A stretch of DNA of 53,833 nt from positions 1-53,833 of the forward strand of contig NZ_JABKCA010000033.1 of the NCBI RefSeq assembly GCF_013166655.1. The letters are read 5' to 3'. Of the stretch, positions 16,754 to 24,385 are shown piece after piece. Positions within the stretch are counted from its first letter, which is position 1. Every line of letters starts with the position of its first letter. Position numbers and translations under genes: made by a program. The notes under the pieces are model-generated. The model made no database searches. It had not been told where the DNA came from and was given only the letters and a program-made list of their open reading frames with translations. This stretch comes from Lentimicrobium sp. L6 (GTDB lineage Bacteria > Bacteroidota > Bacteroidia > Bacteroidales > UBA12170).

Positions 16754-17617
16754 TTGGGCTCATTATTATATTATTTTCTAAAAATGCTATCCTATTTACC
16801 ATTCTGGTTTTTGCATGGTATAGCTGACTTTTTATGGGTGTTGAATCATTATATCATTGGCTACAGAAAGAAGGTAGTGATGGATAATTTGATTATCGCC
16901 TTTCCTGAGAAAACAGAGAAGGAGAGGATTAGCATCTCTAAGAAATTCTATCACAATTTCTTCGACTTTATTGTTGAAAGCATTAAAGCTTTTAGTATGA
17001 GTGCTTCTTCCTTTGAGAAACGATATGTTATCGAAAACTATAATGAAGTGATTTCCTTTGTGCAGAAAAATAAACAAGGTGCTGTTTTAACAGCTGCTCA
17101 TGCCTTTAGTTGGGAGTGGATGATTTTTGCTGGGCATATCTTACCGGATAATATAAACGCCTATATATCCTATACTCCACTTAGCAACAAATCGCTGGAC
17201 AAGCTGATAAGAAAGAATAGAGAGCGTTTTGGATTAGAGCTAAACAGAGCCAGTAAATTTGCTGAAAAATTAAAAAAACATGACGAAGATAAATTTAGTC
17301 TTTGTGGATTAATTGCCGACCAATCTCCTAAACAACAATATAAATTTAGAGGAAACTTTTTTGGTGTGGATGTGCCTATTTACACGGGTCCTGAGCGCTT
17401 AGCTAAGGAAATGGATCAGAGTATCTGGTTTATGTATATCGAAAGAACAAAGAGAAGTCATTATAAACTACATTTCGAATTGATTACCGACAAACCCAAG
17501 GAATTTGAGACTGGAGAGATTACTATGATCTATATAGAAAAAGTGGAAAATATGATTCGTAAGAATCCGGATAATTATCTTTGGACGCATCGCAGATTCA
17601 AGCACAGGGCTAAATAG
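16754..17617 (+). CDS. Lipid A/lysophospholipid acyltransferase, LpxL/HtrB family
   Basis: The protein is expected to transfer an acyl chain onto a lipid A precursor or an aminolipid at the inner membrane. It has 287 residues with an N-terminal membrane segment (MLSYLPFWFLHGIADFL). The HX4E catalytic motif is in A-H-A-F-S-W-E-W (about residue 115), and a later D-Q-S-P motif is present. The start is TTG, giving M-G-S-L-L-Y-Y-F; an ATG at 16784 would remove part of the membrane helix that relatives keep. The gene is monocistronic and converges on tatA. The exact acceptor lipid is unknown. Confidence 0.82.
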   Translation: MGSLLYYFLKMLSYLPFWFLHGIADFLWVLNHYIIGYRKKVVMDNLIIAFPEKTEKERISISKKFYHNFFDFIVESIKAFSMSASSFEKRYVIENYNEVISFVQKNKQGAVLTAAHAFSWEWMIFAGHILPDNINAYISYTPLSNKSLDKLIRKNRERFGLELNRASKFAEKLKKHDEDKFSLCGLIADQSPKQQYKFRGNFFGVDVPIYTGPERLAKEMDQSIWFMYIERTKRSHYKLHFELITDKPKEFETGEITMIYIEKVENMIRKNPDNYLWTHRRFKHRAK

Positions 17618-17636
17618 TCCTTGTCGAGCATAAAAA

Positions 17637-17656
17637 AAGCGGTATCAATACCGCTT
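17637..17656. terminator. Terminator between the acyltransferase and tatA
   Basis: AAGCGGTAT and ATACCGCTT form a tight hairpin. On the reverse strand it is followed by a run of seven T, so it is a good intrinsic terminator for tatA. On the forward strand a weaker T-rich stretch follows. Confidence 0.82.
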
Positions 17657-17661
17657 CCTCT

Positions 17662-17862
17662 TTATTTTTTGTCTTCAATTTCTTTAGGAGTATCATCATC
17701 GTTGTCTTCCCCAACTCCTTTTTTAAACTCCTTAATACCGCTACCCAATCCTTTCATTAATTCTGGGATTTTCTTCCCTCCAAAAATCAATAATACTACT
17801 ACAGCTATCAAAGCTAGTGACCAAACGCTGGGCATTCCGTATAATAAAATATGTGTTGTCAT
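17662..17862 (-). CDS. tatA: Twin-arginine translocase subunit TatA/E
   Basis: TatA forms the protein-conducting part of the Tat pathway, which exports folded proteins across the inner membrane. The 66-residue protein has a single N-terminal transmembrane helix (WSLALIAVVVLLIFGG), the hinge G-G-K-K-I-P-E-L, an amphipathic helix (L-M-K-G-L-G-S-G-I-K-E-F-K-K-G) and an acidic tail. tatC is not in the window, so the gene is separate from the rest of the system. Confidence 0.9.
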   Translation of the reverse strand: MTTHILLYGMPSVWSLALIAVVVLLIFGGKKIPELMKGLGSGIKEFKKGVGEDNDDDTPKEIEDKK

Positions 17863-17884
17863 AGTTTCAAGTATTTACGTAGTG

Positions 17885-17892
17885 CAAATATA
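17885..17892 (-). promoter_or_regulatory. Predicted promoter of tatA
   Basis: The reverse strand reads TATATTTG, an exact TAnnTTTG element, 23 bases before the tatA ATG. Confidence 0.55.
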
Positions 17893-17970
17893 TAAAATTG
17901 ATCACTAGCAGCAATATTTATTGTTTATTGTTTTTTCTTCTCAAAATTAGGCTCTATTCAATCAATCTAC

Positions 17971-17978
17971 TATTTTTG
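17971..17978 (+). promoter_or_regulatory. Predicted promoter of glyS, very close to the start codon
   Basis: TATTTTTG ends only four bases before the ATG at 17983. If the element is used, transcription would begin at or next to the start codon, giving a leaderless or nearly leaderless mRNA. Confidence 0.5.
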
Positions 17979-17982
17979 CAAA

Positions 17983-19503
17983 ATGCAAAATAACGAAGAT
18001 AAATTTAAGAAGGTTGTAGCACATGCCAAAGAGTATGGTTTTGTCTTTCAATCCAGTGAGATATATGATGGTTTAGCAGCCGTTTATGATTATGCACAGA
18101 ATGGTGCCGAACTAAAGAAAAACATCAAAGAATATTGGTGGAAAGCCATGGTTCAAATGCATGAGAACATTGTGGGAATCGATTCTGCAATCTTTATGCA
18201 CCCTACCACTTGGAAAGCTTCTGGTCACGTAGATGCTTTTAGCGATCCCATGATCGACAATAAAGATTCCAATAAACGATATCGTGCAGATGTTTTGGTG
18301 GAAGATTATTTAGCGAAAATTGAAGGCAAGATAGAAAAAGAAGTCACAAAAGCTGAAAAGCGTTTTGGCGAGGCATTCGATAAGGAAGAATTCTTAAAAA
18401 CCAATCCAAGAGTTTTAGCCAATCAAGAGAAAATAGCCAGCATCACAAAGCGTTTCTTTGGTGCTTTAGAAGCTGACGATTTAGACGAGGTTAAGAAAGT
18501 GATTGAAGATTTAGGAATTGCTTGTCCCATCTCTGGCTCTAAGAACTGGACCGATGTTCGTCAGTTTAACTTGATGTTCTCCACTCATATTGGCGCTGCA
18601 GCTGATGGTGCCAGCGAAATTTATCTCCGTCCTGAAACCGCACAAGGTATTTTTGTAAACTACCTCAATGTTCAGAAAACAGGCCGCATGAAAATCCCTT
18701 TTGGTATTGCCCAGATTGGAAAAGCCTTCAGAAATGAGATTGTAGCTCGTCAGTTTATCTTCCGTATGCGTGAGTTTGAACAAATGGAAATGCAATTCTT
18801 TGTACGTCCAGGTGAAGAACTTAAATGGTATGAGTATTGGAAAGAAAAGAGAATGGCTTGGCATGAGTCATTGGGAATGGGAAAAGAAAATTATCGTTTC
18901 CACGACCATGAGAAACTAGCTCATTATGCCAATGCTGCTGCTGATATAGAATTTCGTTTCCCATTTGGATTTAAAGAATTAGAAGGTATTCATAGCCGTA
19001 CCGATTTCGATTTAAATGCTCACGAAGAGCATAGTGGTAAAAAGTTAAGATATTTCGATCCTGAAATCAACGAAAGCTATGTGCCTTATGTTGTAGAGAC
19101 TTCTATTGGTTTAGATAGAATGTTCCTTACCGTATTGGCTCATTCTTATAATGAAGAAAAATTAGAGGATGGCTCCGAAAGAACAGTCTTGAATATTCCT
19201 CCTGTTTTAGCTCCCTATAAAGCCGCTATTCTTCCATTAATGAAGAAAGATGGTTTACCCGAAAAAGCAAGGGCTATCATTGACGAGTTGAAAATGGACT
19301 TTATGTGTCAGTATGATGAGAAAGATGCTATTGGTAAGCGTTACCGTCGCCAAGATGCCATTGGTACTCCATATTGTATCACCGTAGATCATCAAACACT
19401 CGAAGACAATACCGTCACTATTCGTGAAAGAGATACTATGCAACAAGAAAGAGTAGCTATTAGTGAATTAAGCGCTATAATTGCCAAGAAAATTAAAGGC
19501 TGA
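17983..19503 (+). CDS. glyS: Glycyl-tRNA synthetase (dimeric class II type)
   Basis: The enzyme charges tRNA-Gly. The 506-residue protein is of the alpha2 eukaryote/archaea-like type found in Bacteroidota, not the alpha2beta2 type. Class II motifs are visible: motif 2 around FRNEIVARQFIFRMREFEQME near residue 250, and motif 3 in E-T-S-I-G-L-D-R-M near 380. The anticodon-binding domain covers the C-terminal ~100 residues. It is followed by a very strong terminator and probably forms a single-gene transcript. Confidence 0.95.
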   Translation: MQNNEDKFKKVVAHAKEYGFVFQSSEIYDGLAAVYDYAQNGAELKKNIKEYWWKAMVQMHENIVGIDSAIFMHPTTWKASGHVDAFSDPMIDNKDSNKRYRADVLVEDYLAKIEGKIEKEVTKAEKRFGEAFDKEEFLKTNPRVLANQEKIASITKRFFGALEADDLDEVKKVIEDLGIACPISGSKNWTDVRQFNLMFSTHIGAAADGASEIYLRPETAQGIFVNYLNVQKTGRMKIPFGIAQIGKAFRNEIVARQFIFRMREFEQMEMQFFVRPGEELKWYEYWKEKRMAWHESLGMGKENYRFHDHEKLAHYANAAADIEFRFPFGFKELEGIHSRTDFDLNAHEEHSGKKLRYFDPEINESYVPYVVETSIGLDRMFLTVLAHSYNEEKLEDGSERTVLNIPPVLAPYKAAILPLMKKDGLPEKARAIIDELKMDFMCQYDEKDAIGKRYRRQDAIGTPYCITVDHQTLEDNTVTIRERDTMQQERVAISELSAIIAKKIKG

Positions 19504-19524
19504 AAAAGCATTTTGCTCTCAATA

Positions 19525-19563
19525 AAAAAGGATGTCATCGCTCTAAGCGATGACATCCTTTTT
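19525..19563. terminator. Strong bidirectional terminator
   Basis: An 18-bp perfect stem around a CTA loop (core AGGATGTCATCGCT) is bounded by A-runs and T-runs on both sides. It ends glyS on the forward strand and the cytochrome operon on the reverse strand. Confidence 0.93.
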
Positions 19564-19580
19564 TTGATTTCTAAAGCATT

Positions 19581-20195
19581 CTAATGCTCATGCCATCCTG
19601 TAATCATGGATTTAAAGTTGGCAAACTTCTTTTTGCTCAAACTTGCGAAATACAAGTGAATAAGTAAGAATAGTGTCAAAAAGAAACCCATCATCATATG
19701 CAATAATGCAGTAAGCATGGTTCCGTTTAATCCCCATATTTTATGTATGATCAATTCTGGATATAATAAAGCGATACCCGTAATCATAAGTACAGGAAGA
19801 AGAATATAAATTACACCTACATAGCTTAGCTTTTGTAGGGGGTTAAATTTTTCATCTTCTGTTACTGGAAACGGAGTAGATTCACCTTTAAACATGCCAT
19901 AGGCATAATACCGGCTTTGTTTCATCAATCGGTCCATTAAGCCTTTTTTCTTCATTACATAGAACTTTTTATTAGGTGAGAAAAAATTAGTCACCATAAA
20001 AAAGACGTATGCAATAACAATCAATATTCCGGCTACATTGTGCACAGCTATTGCAGTTTGAAACTCGATAAGAGGGTTTTCAACAGGAGAATATTGCATA
20101 CTCAATCCTGTGACTATCAGGGCTAAAAATAGAATTGCATTTATCATATGCCAAATTCTTAACCAAATGGGATATAAATAAAGTCTATTTGCCAT
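19581..20195 (-). CDS. Di-haem cytochrome b (b561/hydrogenase-cytochrome-b type)
   Basis: This integral membrane protein probably exchanges electrons between the quinone pool and the periplasmic cytochromes. It has 204 residues from the start M-A-N-R-L-Y-L-Y, with four main hydrophobic helices. Candidate haem-ligand histidines are H16 (R-I-W-H-M-I-N-A), H52 (A-V-H-N-V-A-G) and two in the last helix pair (L-L-H-M-M-M-G and L-L-I-H-L-Y-F). An upstream ATG at 20231 would overlap the heptahaem gene further; 20195 gives an 11-base overlap and is preferred. It is the last gene of the cytochrome operon. Confidence 0.75.
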   Translation of the reverse strand: MANRLYLYPIWLRIWHMINAILFLALIVTGLSMQYSPVENPLIEFQTAIAVHNVAGILIVIAYVFFMVTNFFSPNKKFYVMKKKGLMDRLMKQSRYYAYGMFKGESTPFPVTEDEKFNPLQKLSYVGVIYILLPVLMITGIALLYPELIIHKIWGLNGTMLTALLHMMMGFFLTLFLLIHLYFASLSKKKFANFKSMITGWHEH

Positions 20196-21165
20196 GATTT
20201 TTCTTTTTTGAGATTCTGAGAAGGATTGCATGCGTAAGGATAGCCAAAATACTCAAAGCAAAAATTACGATAGTAAAAACATTCAAGAAATAATTCTTAG
20301 ATGCTCCTATTACATAAGATTCATTGAGGAGGCTGGCGTTATAAAAACCATACTTCTTTCTGTTTTCTTGTGATTGATACCTATAAAGACTAGCCATTAA
20401 CAAGGAGTTCTTGGAATGACACTCTTTACAGTTTTTTACACTCTCTTCAGCAGGAAGTATTTTATGTGCTACCAATGCTTCACCGTTTAAATCACCATGA
20501 CACTCAATACAACGAACCTTATTATAATGGGCTCTCTGATTGGGTAAAAAATCGTGACTGGTAGCCAAATCTTTAAAAGGCTCATCCGTATGCAAACGCA
20601 TATGACTTTCCTGATTATGGCAGTTCATACAAGCATCATTATTCTTGCTGATAGTAGCAATAAGGTCTTCTGTATTGCGATAGTCCAGTTTATAACTATG
20701 TGGGTCGTGACAACTCCAACAGCTAAAATTAGGAAGTGTTTCGGGACTATGCACACTGGCATTAAAATCCGCTTCTATTTCTTCAAATTTAAAATGCTCC
20801 CAATCTTCGTCTCCACCATGACAGTCGATACATGTATTGAGAAACTCCATACGAAGTCCGCCATCATGGGGAAAGGTTCCGTACTCATCGGTATGACAAT
20901 CGGTACATTTGAAATTCCAATGGCTGGCAGAATAAAACATGACCGTATCCACATAAAATTCTTGTGGCATGATCTTTCTTACATCTAATTCTGTCCAATC
21001 GTTATAAAAAGTATAAAAGGACTGCCCGTGGCATTTTAAACAATGATGGTTTTCTCCTGCATTTTCATAATCCTTAATCTCTTCTTGCGCCACAATTGCA
21101 TTAGAGAAAAGAAACGCAAAACTCAGGAGAAAAGCCAAGCTATATTTATGTGATAGCTCTACCAT
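20185..21165 (-). CDS. Membrane-anchored heptahaem cytochrome c
   Basis: Seven CXXCH haem-binding motifs can be counted: C-L-K-C-H, C-T-D-C-H, C-I-D-C-H, C-W-S-C-H, C-M-N-C-H, C-I-E-C-H and C-K-E-C-H. An N-terminal signal peptide (about residues 8-27) and a C-terminal transmembrane helix (VFTIVIFALSILAILTHAIL) place the haem domain in the periplasm, anchored to the inner membrane. Two basic residues and a lysine-rich tail follow the helix. The adjacent cytochrome b suggests a quinol-linked b/c module, with this protein as the periplasmic relay. The sequence does not show a clear NrfA, Hao or NapC signature, so the substrate is open. Confidence 0.85.
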   Translation of the reverse strand: MVELSHKYSLAFLLSFAFLFSNAIVAQEEIKDYENAGENHHCLKCHGQSFYTFYNDWTELDVRKIMPQEFYVDTVMFYSASHWNFKCTDCHTDEYGTFPHDGGLRMEFLNTCIDCHGGDEDWEHFKFEEIEADFNASVHSPETLPNFSCWSCHDPHSYKLDYRNTEDLIATISKNNDACMNCHNQESHMRLHTDEPFKDLATSHDFLPNQRAHYNKVRCIECHGDLNGEALVAHKILPAEESVKNCKECHSKNSLLMASLYRYQSQENRKKYGFYNASLLNESYVIGASKNYFLNVFTIVIFALSILAILTHAILLRISKKKNHGK

Positions 21166-21168
21166 CTA

Positions 21169-21594
21169 TTATTTCTTAAAGGTAGCTCGCATATAATTGA
21201 TCACTGCCCAACGATCTTCTACATCTGGAATTTTGCCTTCATAATTAGGCATTTCATCACGACCTATGATAGATTTGTAAAACATTTCACCGTCGCTCAT
21301 GGCATGAAATTCAGCACTTGAAAAATCGCCAGGAAAAGTATCTAATTTAGCTGCCTTTGGGCCATCACCTAAACCATTATTACCATGGCAAGATTTACAA
21401 TGCTTACTATACATCATTTTACCTACTTTTATTAGGCTAGCATCATCGGCATAAGGATTAGTCATGCTTTGGTATTCCGCAGGGGTTTCCCAAGGACCTC
21501 CTTTTTTCTGATCTTGAGGTAGTACGAATGCCATCAATGAGAAAGCAAAAGCCACTGTAGCTATTGCGAAAACTGATTTTTTTATTGAATTCAT
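21169..21594 (-). CDS. Periplasmic monohaem cytochrome c
   Basis: This is a small electron carrier, about 141 residues from the start M-N-S-I-K-K-S. It has a signal peptide or membrane anchor (VFAIATVAFAFSLMAFV), one haem site (C-K-S-C-H-G-N-N-G), and a downstream methionine in G-R-D-E-M-P-N-Y that can be the sixth haem ligand, as in class I cytochromes c. A longer ATG at 21636 would overlap the barrel gene and adds charged residues before the signal, so it is rejected. It lies three bases before the heptahaem gene. Confidence 0.85.
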   Translation of the reverse strand: MNSIKKSVFAIATVAFAFSLMAFVLPQDQKKGGPWETPAEYQSMTNPYADDASLIKVGKMMYSKHCKSCHGNNGLGDGPKAAKLDTFPGDFSSAEFHAMSDGEMFYKSIIGRDEMPNYEGKIPDVEDRWAVINYMRATFKK

Positions 21595-21623
21595 TTTTTT
21601 AAGTTTTTTAGTTATCGATTCTT

Positions 21624-22520
21624 TTAAAAATTCCATAAGCGAGTGATGTTAAATCCAAAACGGAATTCCGTTTCAGTTAAATCAGCTTCGTTATACATAT
21701 AAATATCTTGAGGTACAATTCCATCTGCTGTAGAAATAAATATTTGGAAAGCGTGAGTGCTAGTAGCTACCTCATAAGCAATACCAAAATTCGATTTCCA
21801 AGCATTCATTACCGTAGTATTCTCCTGCATGCTTTGAATATTAAGAGGAGTAGTATACATGATTAAAATAGAAGATTGCGGAGAGAATTTAAATCTCATA
21901 TGTCCACCCAATCCAATCACATCATGTTCGTAACCTGTAATGTTTGCCTCTGTTGATTTTACAGAATTAAAATGCGTAAAACTCGCGTTTAATTCCAATG
22001 AAAACCACTCGTTAAACTTTCTACCAGCAATAAACTGGCCAAAATAACTCATTCTGTCTGCAAAGGCATAATCGTCACCAAATACGTCATCACTTTGCCC
22101 GTTTATAGCCATGTTTCCATATACGGTAAGCGTAACAGGAATGGTGTTTTTACGAGTTTGTTTTAAGAAAGTCCACTTGGCTTGAAAATCATTATACATA
22201 TTCTTACGAGTGATACCATAACCAAGCATAATATCATCGGTAATAGAATAATTTAATCCCATACGAGTATTTGCCGATGGTGCATAAATGCCCCAAAGGT
22301 CAGATGCTCCACTGCTTTTAATCAAACCAAAACGGTGTTGAATATGCATTTCCAAAGTCTTTTTACTTGGAACTACAGTAGTTTGATTGTCTATTAAAAT
22401 CCCACTTTCAAAAGGGGCACGGATTGGACGGTCTTTTGGTTTCTCAGTTTCTGTATCCTGAGCAAAAGCCATTCCTACACTTAAATAAAGCCCCAATATA
22501 ATAAATACTATCTTTTTCAT
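21624..22520 (-). CDS. DUF5777 family outer-membrane beta-barrel protein
   Basis: The 298-residue protein has a signal peptide (I-V-F-I-I-L-G-L-Y-L-S-V-G-M-A-F-A-Q). The body has alternating hydrophobic strands typical of a beta-barrel and ends in an aromatic residue (F-N-I-T-R-L-W-N-F), as outer-membrane proteins do. The pattern, including the T-L-E-M-H-I-Q-H-R-F-G start and M-G-L-N-Y-S-I-T-D-D-I-M-L-G-Y-G, matches the DUF5777 family, which has no firmly known function. Its position among cytochrome genes suggests that it holds or passes a cytochrome through the outer membrane. That role is inference. Confidence 0.75.
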   Translation of the reverse strand: MKKIVFIILGLYLSVGMAFAQDTETEKPKDRPIRAPFESGILIDNQTTVVPSKKTLEMHIQHRFGLIKSSGASDLWGIYAPSANTRMGLNYSITDDIMLGYGITRKNMYNDFQAKWTFLKQTRKNTIPVTLTVYGNMAINGQSDDVFGDDYAFADRMSYFGQFIAGRKFNEWFSLELNASFTHFNSVKSTEANITGYEHDVIGLGGHMRFKFSPQSSILIMYTTPLNIQSMQENTTVMNAWKSNFGIAYEVATSTHAFQIFISTADGIVPQDIYMYNEADLTETEFRFGFNITRLWNF

Positions 22521-22543
22521 TTTTTCAAATTTTAAAATTCATA

Positions 22544-22930
22544 CTAATTATTGATGGCGCCTTGTTCTATCCACTGAAGGATAATTGCCGCTTCTGAGCT
22601 TGTATACTTCTTCCAACTATGTGTTTCAGTATCAGGATGAGTAAAAGTATAGATAGAACTTTCGTCAGGTTGATCAGTATTTACAAAAGCTGGAACCACA
22701 GCAGCATAAGCATTATCAGTAGTTAAATCTGGAGGAGTGCTTCCTGTTTTATGACAAGAGGTACATTTGTCGTCAATATTCCATATAGGAGCTACATCCT
22801 GGGAAAAATAGATGGTATCCATAGGATCTGGCGGTGGAATAATAGGTTCCACATTAAATTTGTATTGGCAAGAGGAAAAGAATCCCACCAAGCCAATTAC
22901 CAATAAAGTGAATTTTAAAAATTTATTCAT
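22544..22930 (-). CDS. Monohaem cytochrome c lipoprotein
   Basis: About 128 residues from the start M-N-K-F-L-K-F. A lipoprotein signal ends in G-F-F-S-S-C, so the protein is tethered to a membrane. One haem motif (C-T-S-C-H-K-T-G) is followed by a short domain ending W-I-E-Q-G-A-I. The T-I-Y-F-S-Q-D-V-A-P-I-W beginning is common in Bacteroidota lipoproteins with a lone haem c domain. A longer ATG at 22966 has no signal value and is rejected. It lies 23 bases before the barrel gene. Confidence 0.8.
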   Translation of the reverse strand: MNKFLKFTLLVIGLVGFFSSCQYKFNVEPIIPPPDPMDTIYFSQDVAPIWNIDDKCTSCHKTGSTPPDLTTDNAYAAVVPAFVNTDQPDESSIYTFTHPDTETHSWKKYTSSEAAIILQWIEQGAINN

Positions 22931-22970
22931 TTTTAGTGTTATTAGTGAAAGTTTGTTTTTATCCATATAA

Positions 22971-23007
22971 AAATCGGATATACCACAAATATAGGTATAT
23001 CCGATTT
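22971..23007 (-). terminator. Intra-operon hairpin with a promoter element in the loop
   Basis: A perfect 14-bp stem (AAATCGGATATACC and its complement) is followed on the reverse strand by TTTTTATAT, which looks like an intrinsic terminator for the hexahaem gene. The loop contains, on the reverse strand, TATATTTG, an exact TAnnTTTG promoter (22986-22993) for the next gene. The hairpin may therefore separate the expression of the hexahaem lipoprotein from the rest of the operon. Confidence 0.7.
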
Positions 23008-23027
23008 AATATTTCATGCTTTATAGA

Positions 23028-24161
23028 TTAAATACCTAATGCTGATTCACACTGAGTTAAAAGCTGTTTCGCATAATTAAAATTATGTAATCCATTACTA
23101 TTGTCTTCATAAAGACACATATAATTCCAAAATGCATTCCATTTAGCTGTTTCTAAAGAAGCGTACATTGGGTGTACACCATCATCAGCAACGTGAATAG
23201 CTCCGGCAGCTTCAAGAGCTACTTCAACAGCATGTAATCTAGCTGCAATTTCTGCTTGCTCAGCTTCCATATCGTAACCAGCTTCACTGTGACATGCATT
23301 ACACATTGCATTATCAGGAACAAATGTATGACCACCACCAACTTCAGCGTTAGTTAAGTGACAAGATGCACAATCAGTATGATGGTCTCTGTCAAAAGGA
23401 GTTCCGATTACGGATCCCATATCAGCAGCAAACATATTTGCTTGAGGACCATGGTGAGGACCAGCATGTGTACTATTTGTATAAGTATGAGTTGCAACAG
23501 GTACATCAAATACTACAAATAAAGTATCACCTACAAGTTCTATACTACCATTAGGACCAACAGCTCCGTGAGCTTGGTATGTAGCGATATCATCACCAGT
23601 AAATTTTCTTGCAAAAGTACCATCTTCAGTTCCATAATAAGAAGCAGGACCTCTTCTTGCTTGGTGACAAGTAGCACATAAATTACCTCCACCGTGCTCA
23701 TAAACGGCACCTTCAGTAATAAGAGAAGTTGGAACAGGAACTGATCTCATTGGAGCACTTATTCCATCTTCTAAGCTAGAGTGACTATCATGACATGTTG
23801 CACAAGTTAATGGTGTTGAAATTTCTGCTCCTATCATAGTGCCTGATCTTACAAATTCAACAAATCCGTCGTGAGAGTGACACATACCACAAGACCCGCT
23901 CGTTCCTCTTGCCCAAGAAGTGCCAATAACGTGCTTATGTTCATTAAATGAAGTGTTAATTGCATCCATATAGGCGGCAGTATGACACTCCAAGCATGTT
24001 GAATTTCCATCAACACCATCAGTACCATCAGTACCGTTTATACCATTGGTACCATTAGCACCAGCAGGACCAGCAGGCCCCTCTTTTGTACAGTTAGAAA
24101 ATACTAGCGTCATACCAGCTAATATTGCTAACATAAAATAAAAGCTAAAATTCTTTTTCAT
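23028..24161 (-). CDS. Hexahaem cytochrome c lipoprotein with a collagen-like stalk
   Basis: The 377-residue protein starts with a lipoprotein signal ending L-V-F-S-N-C (Cys 24). Directly after it come about nine Gly-X-Y triplets (GPAGPAGANGTNG and so on), a collagen-like linker. Six CXXCH motifs follow: C-L-E-C-H, C-G-M-C-H, C-A-T-C-H twice, C-A-S-C-H and C-N-A-C-H. Extra histidines between them can be axial ligands. The design is of a haem domain held away from the membrane on a stalk, probably outside the outer membrane, which would suit terminal electron transfer. No known reductase active site is seen. It is the first gene of the cytochrome cluster. Confidence 0.85.
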   Translation of the reverse strand: MKKNFSFYFMLAILAGMTLVFSNCTKEGPAGPAGANGTNGINGTDGTDGVDGNSTCLECHTAAYMDAINTSFNEHKHVIGTSWARGTSGSCGMCHSHDGFVEFVRSGTMIGAEISTPLTCATCHDSHSSLEDGISAPMRSVPVPTSLITEGAVYEHGGGNLCATCHQARRGPASYYGTEDGTFARKFTGDDIATYQAHGAVGPNGSIELVGDTLFVVFDVPVATHTYTNSTHAGPHHGPQANMFAADMGSVIGTPFDRDHHTDCASCHLTNAEVGGGHTFVPDNAMCNACHSEAGYDMEAEQAEIAARLHAVEVALEAAGAIHVADDGVHPMYASLETAKWNAFWNYMCLYEDNSNGLHNFNYAKQLLTQCESALGI

Positions 24162-24282
24162 AATAATTATGTTTTAATAAGTTTTGTTTTTCTCCAGTAC
24201 AATATTAAGAATTAAGAATTTATTAACAGTTATTAACACCATGATACTAAACGTGTGGAAAATGTTTATAATTACTTTTATA

Positions 24283-24296
24283 TTGATTTAGATCAT
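24283..24296. promoter_or_regulatory. FNR-type operator (TTGATTTAGATCAT)
   Basis: The site matches the FNR consensus TTGAT-N4-ATCAA at nine of ten defined positions. It lies in the divergent spacer between the cytochrome operon and the Crp/FNR gene, 122 bases before the hexahaem start and 90 bases before the regulator start. A GATATTTG promoter-like element at 24306 follows on the forward strand, and CAATATTA (a near TAnnTTTG on the reverse strand) lies at 24200. Confidence 0.7.
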
Positions 24297-24385
24297 TATT
24301 TTTACGATATTTGTCAATACAAAACCTGAATTCTATACTAATATTTCTTTGTTCTATTAAAAAATATACATTAATTAAACCCAAT

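Noticed and set aside
17621-17908. Forward open frame of 95 codons across tatA
   Set aside because: It is antisense to tatA. The TatA frame has a clear helix, hinge and amphipathic segment, and the forward frame has no recognisable features.
20554-20988. Forward open frame of 144 codons opposite the heptahaem gene
   Set aside because: The reverse frame holds seven CXXCH motifs in order, which fixes the coding strand.
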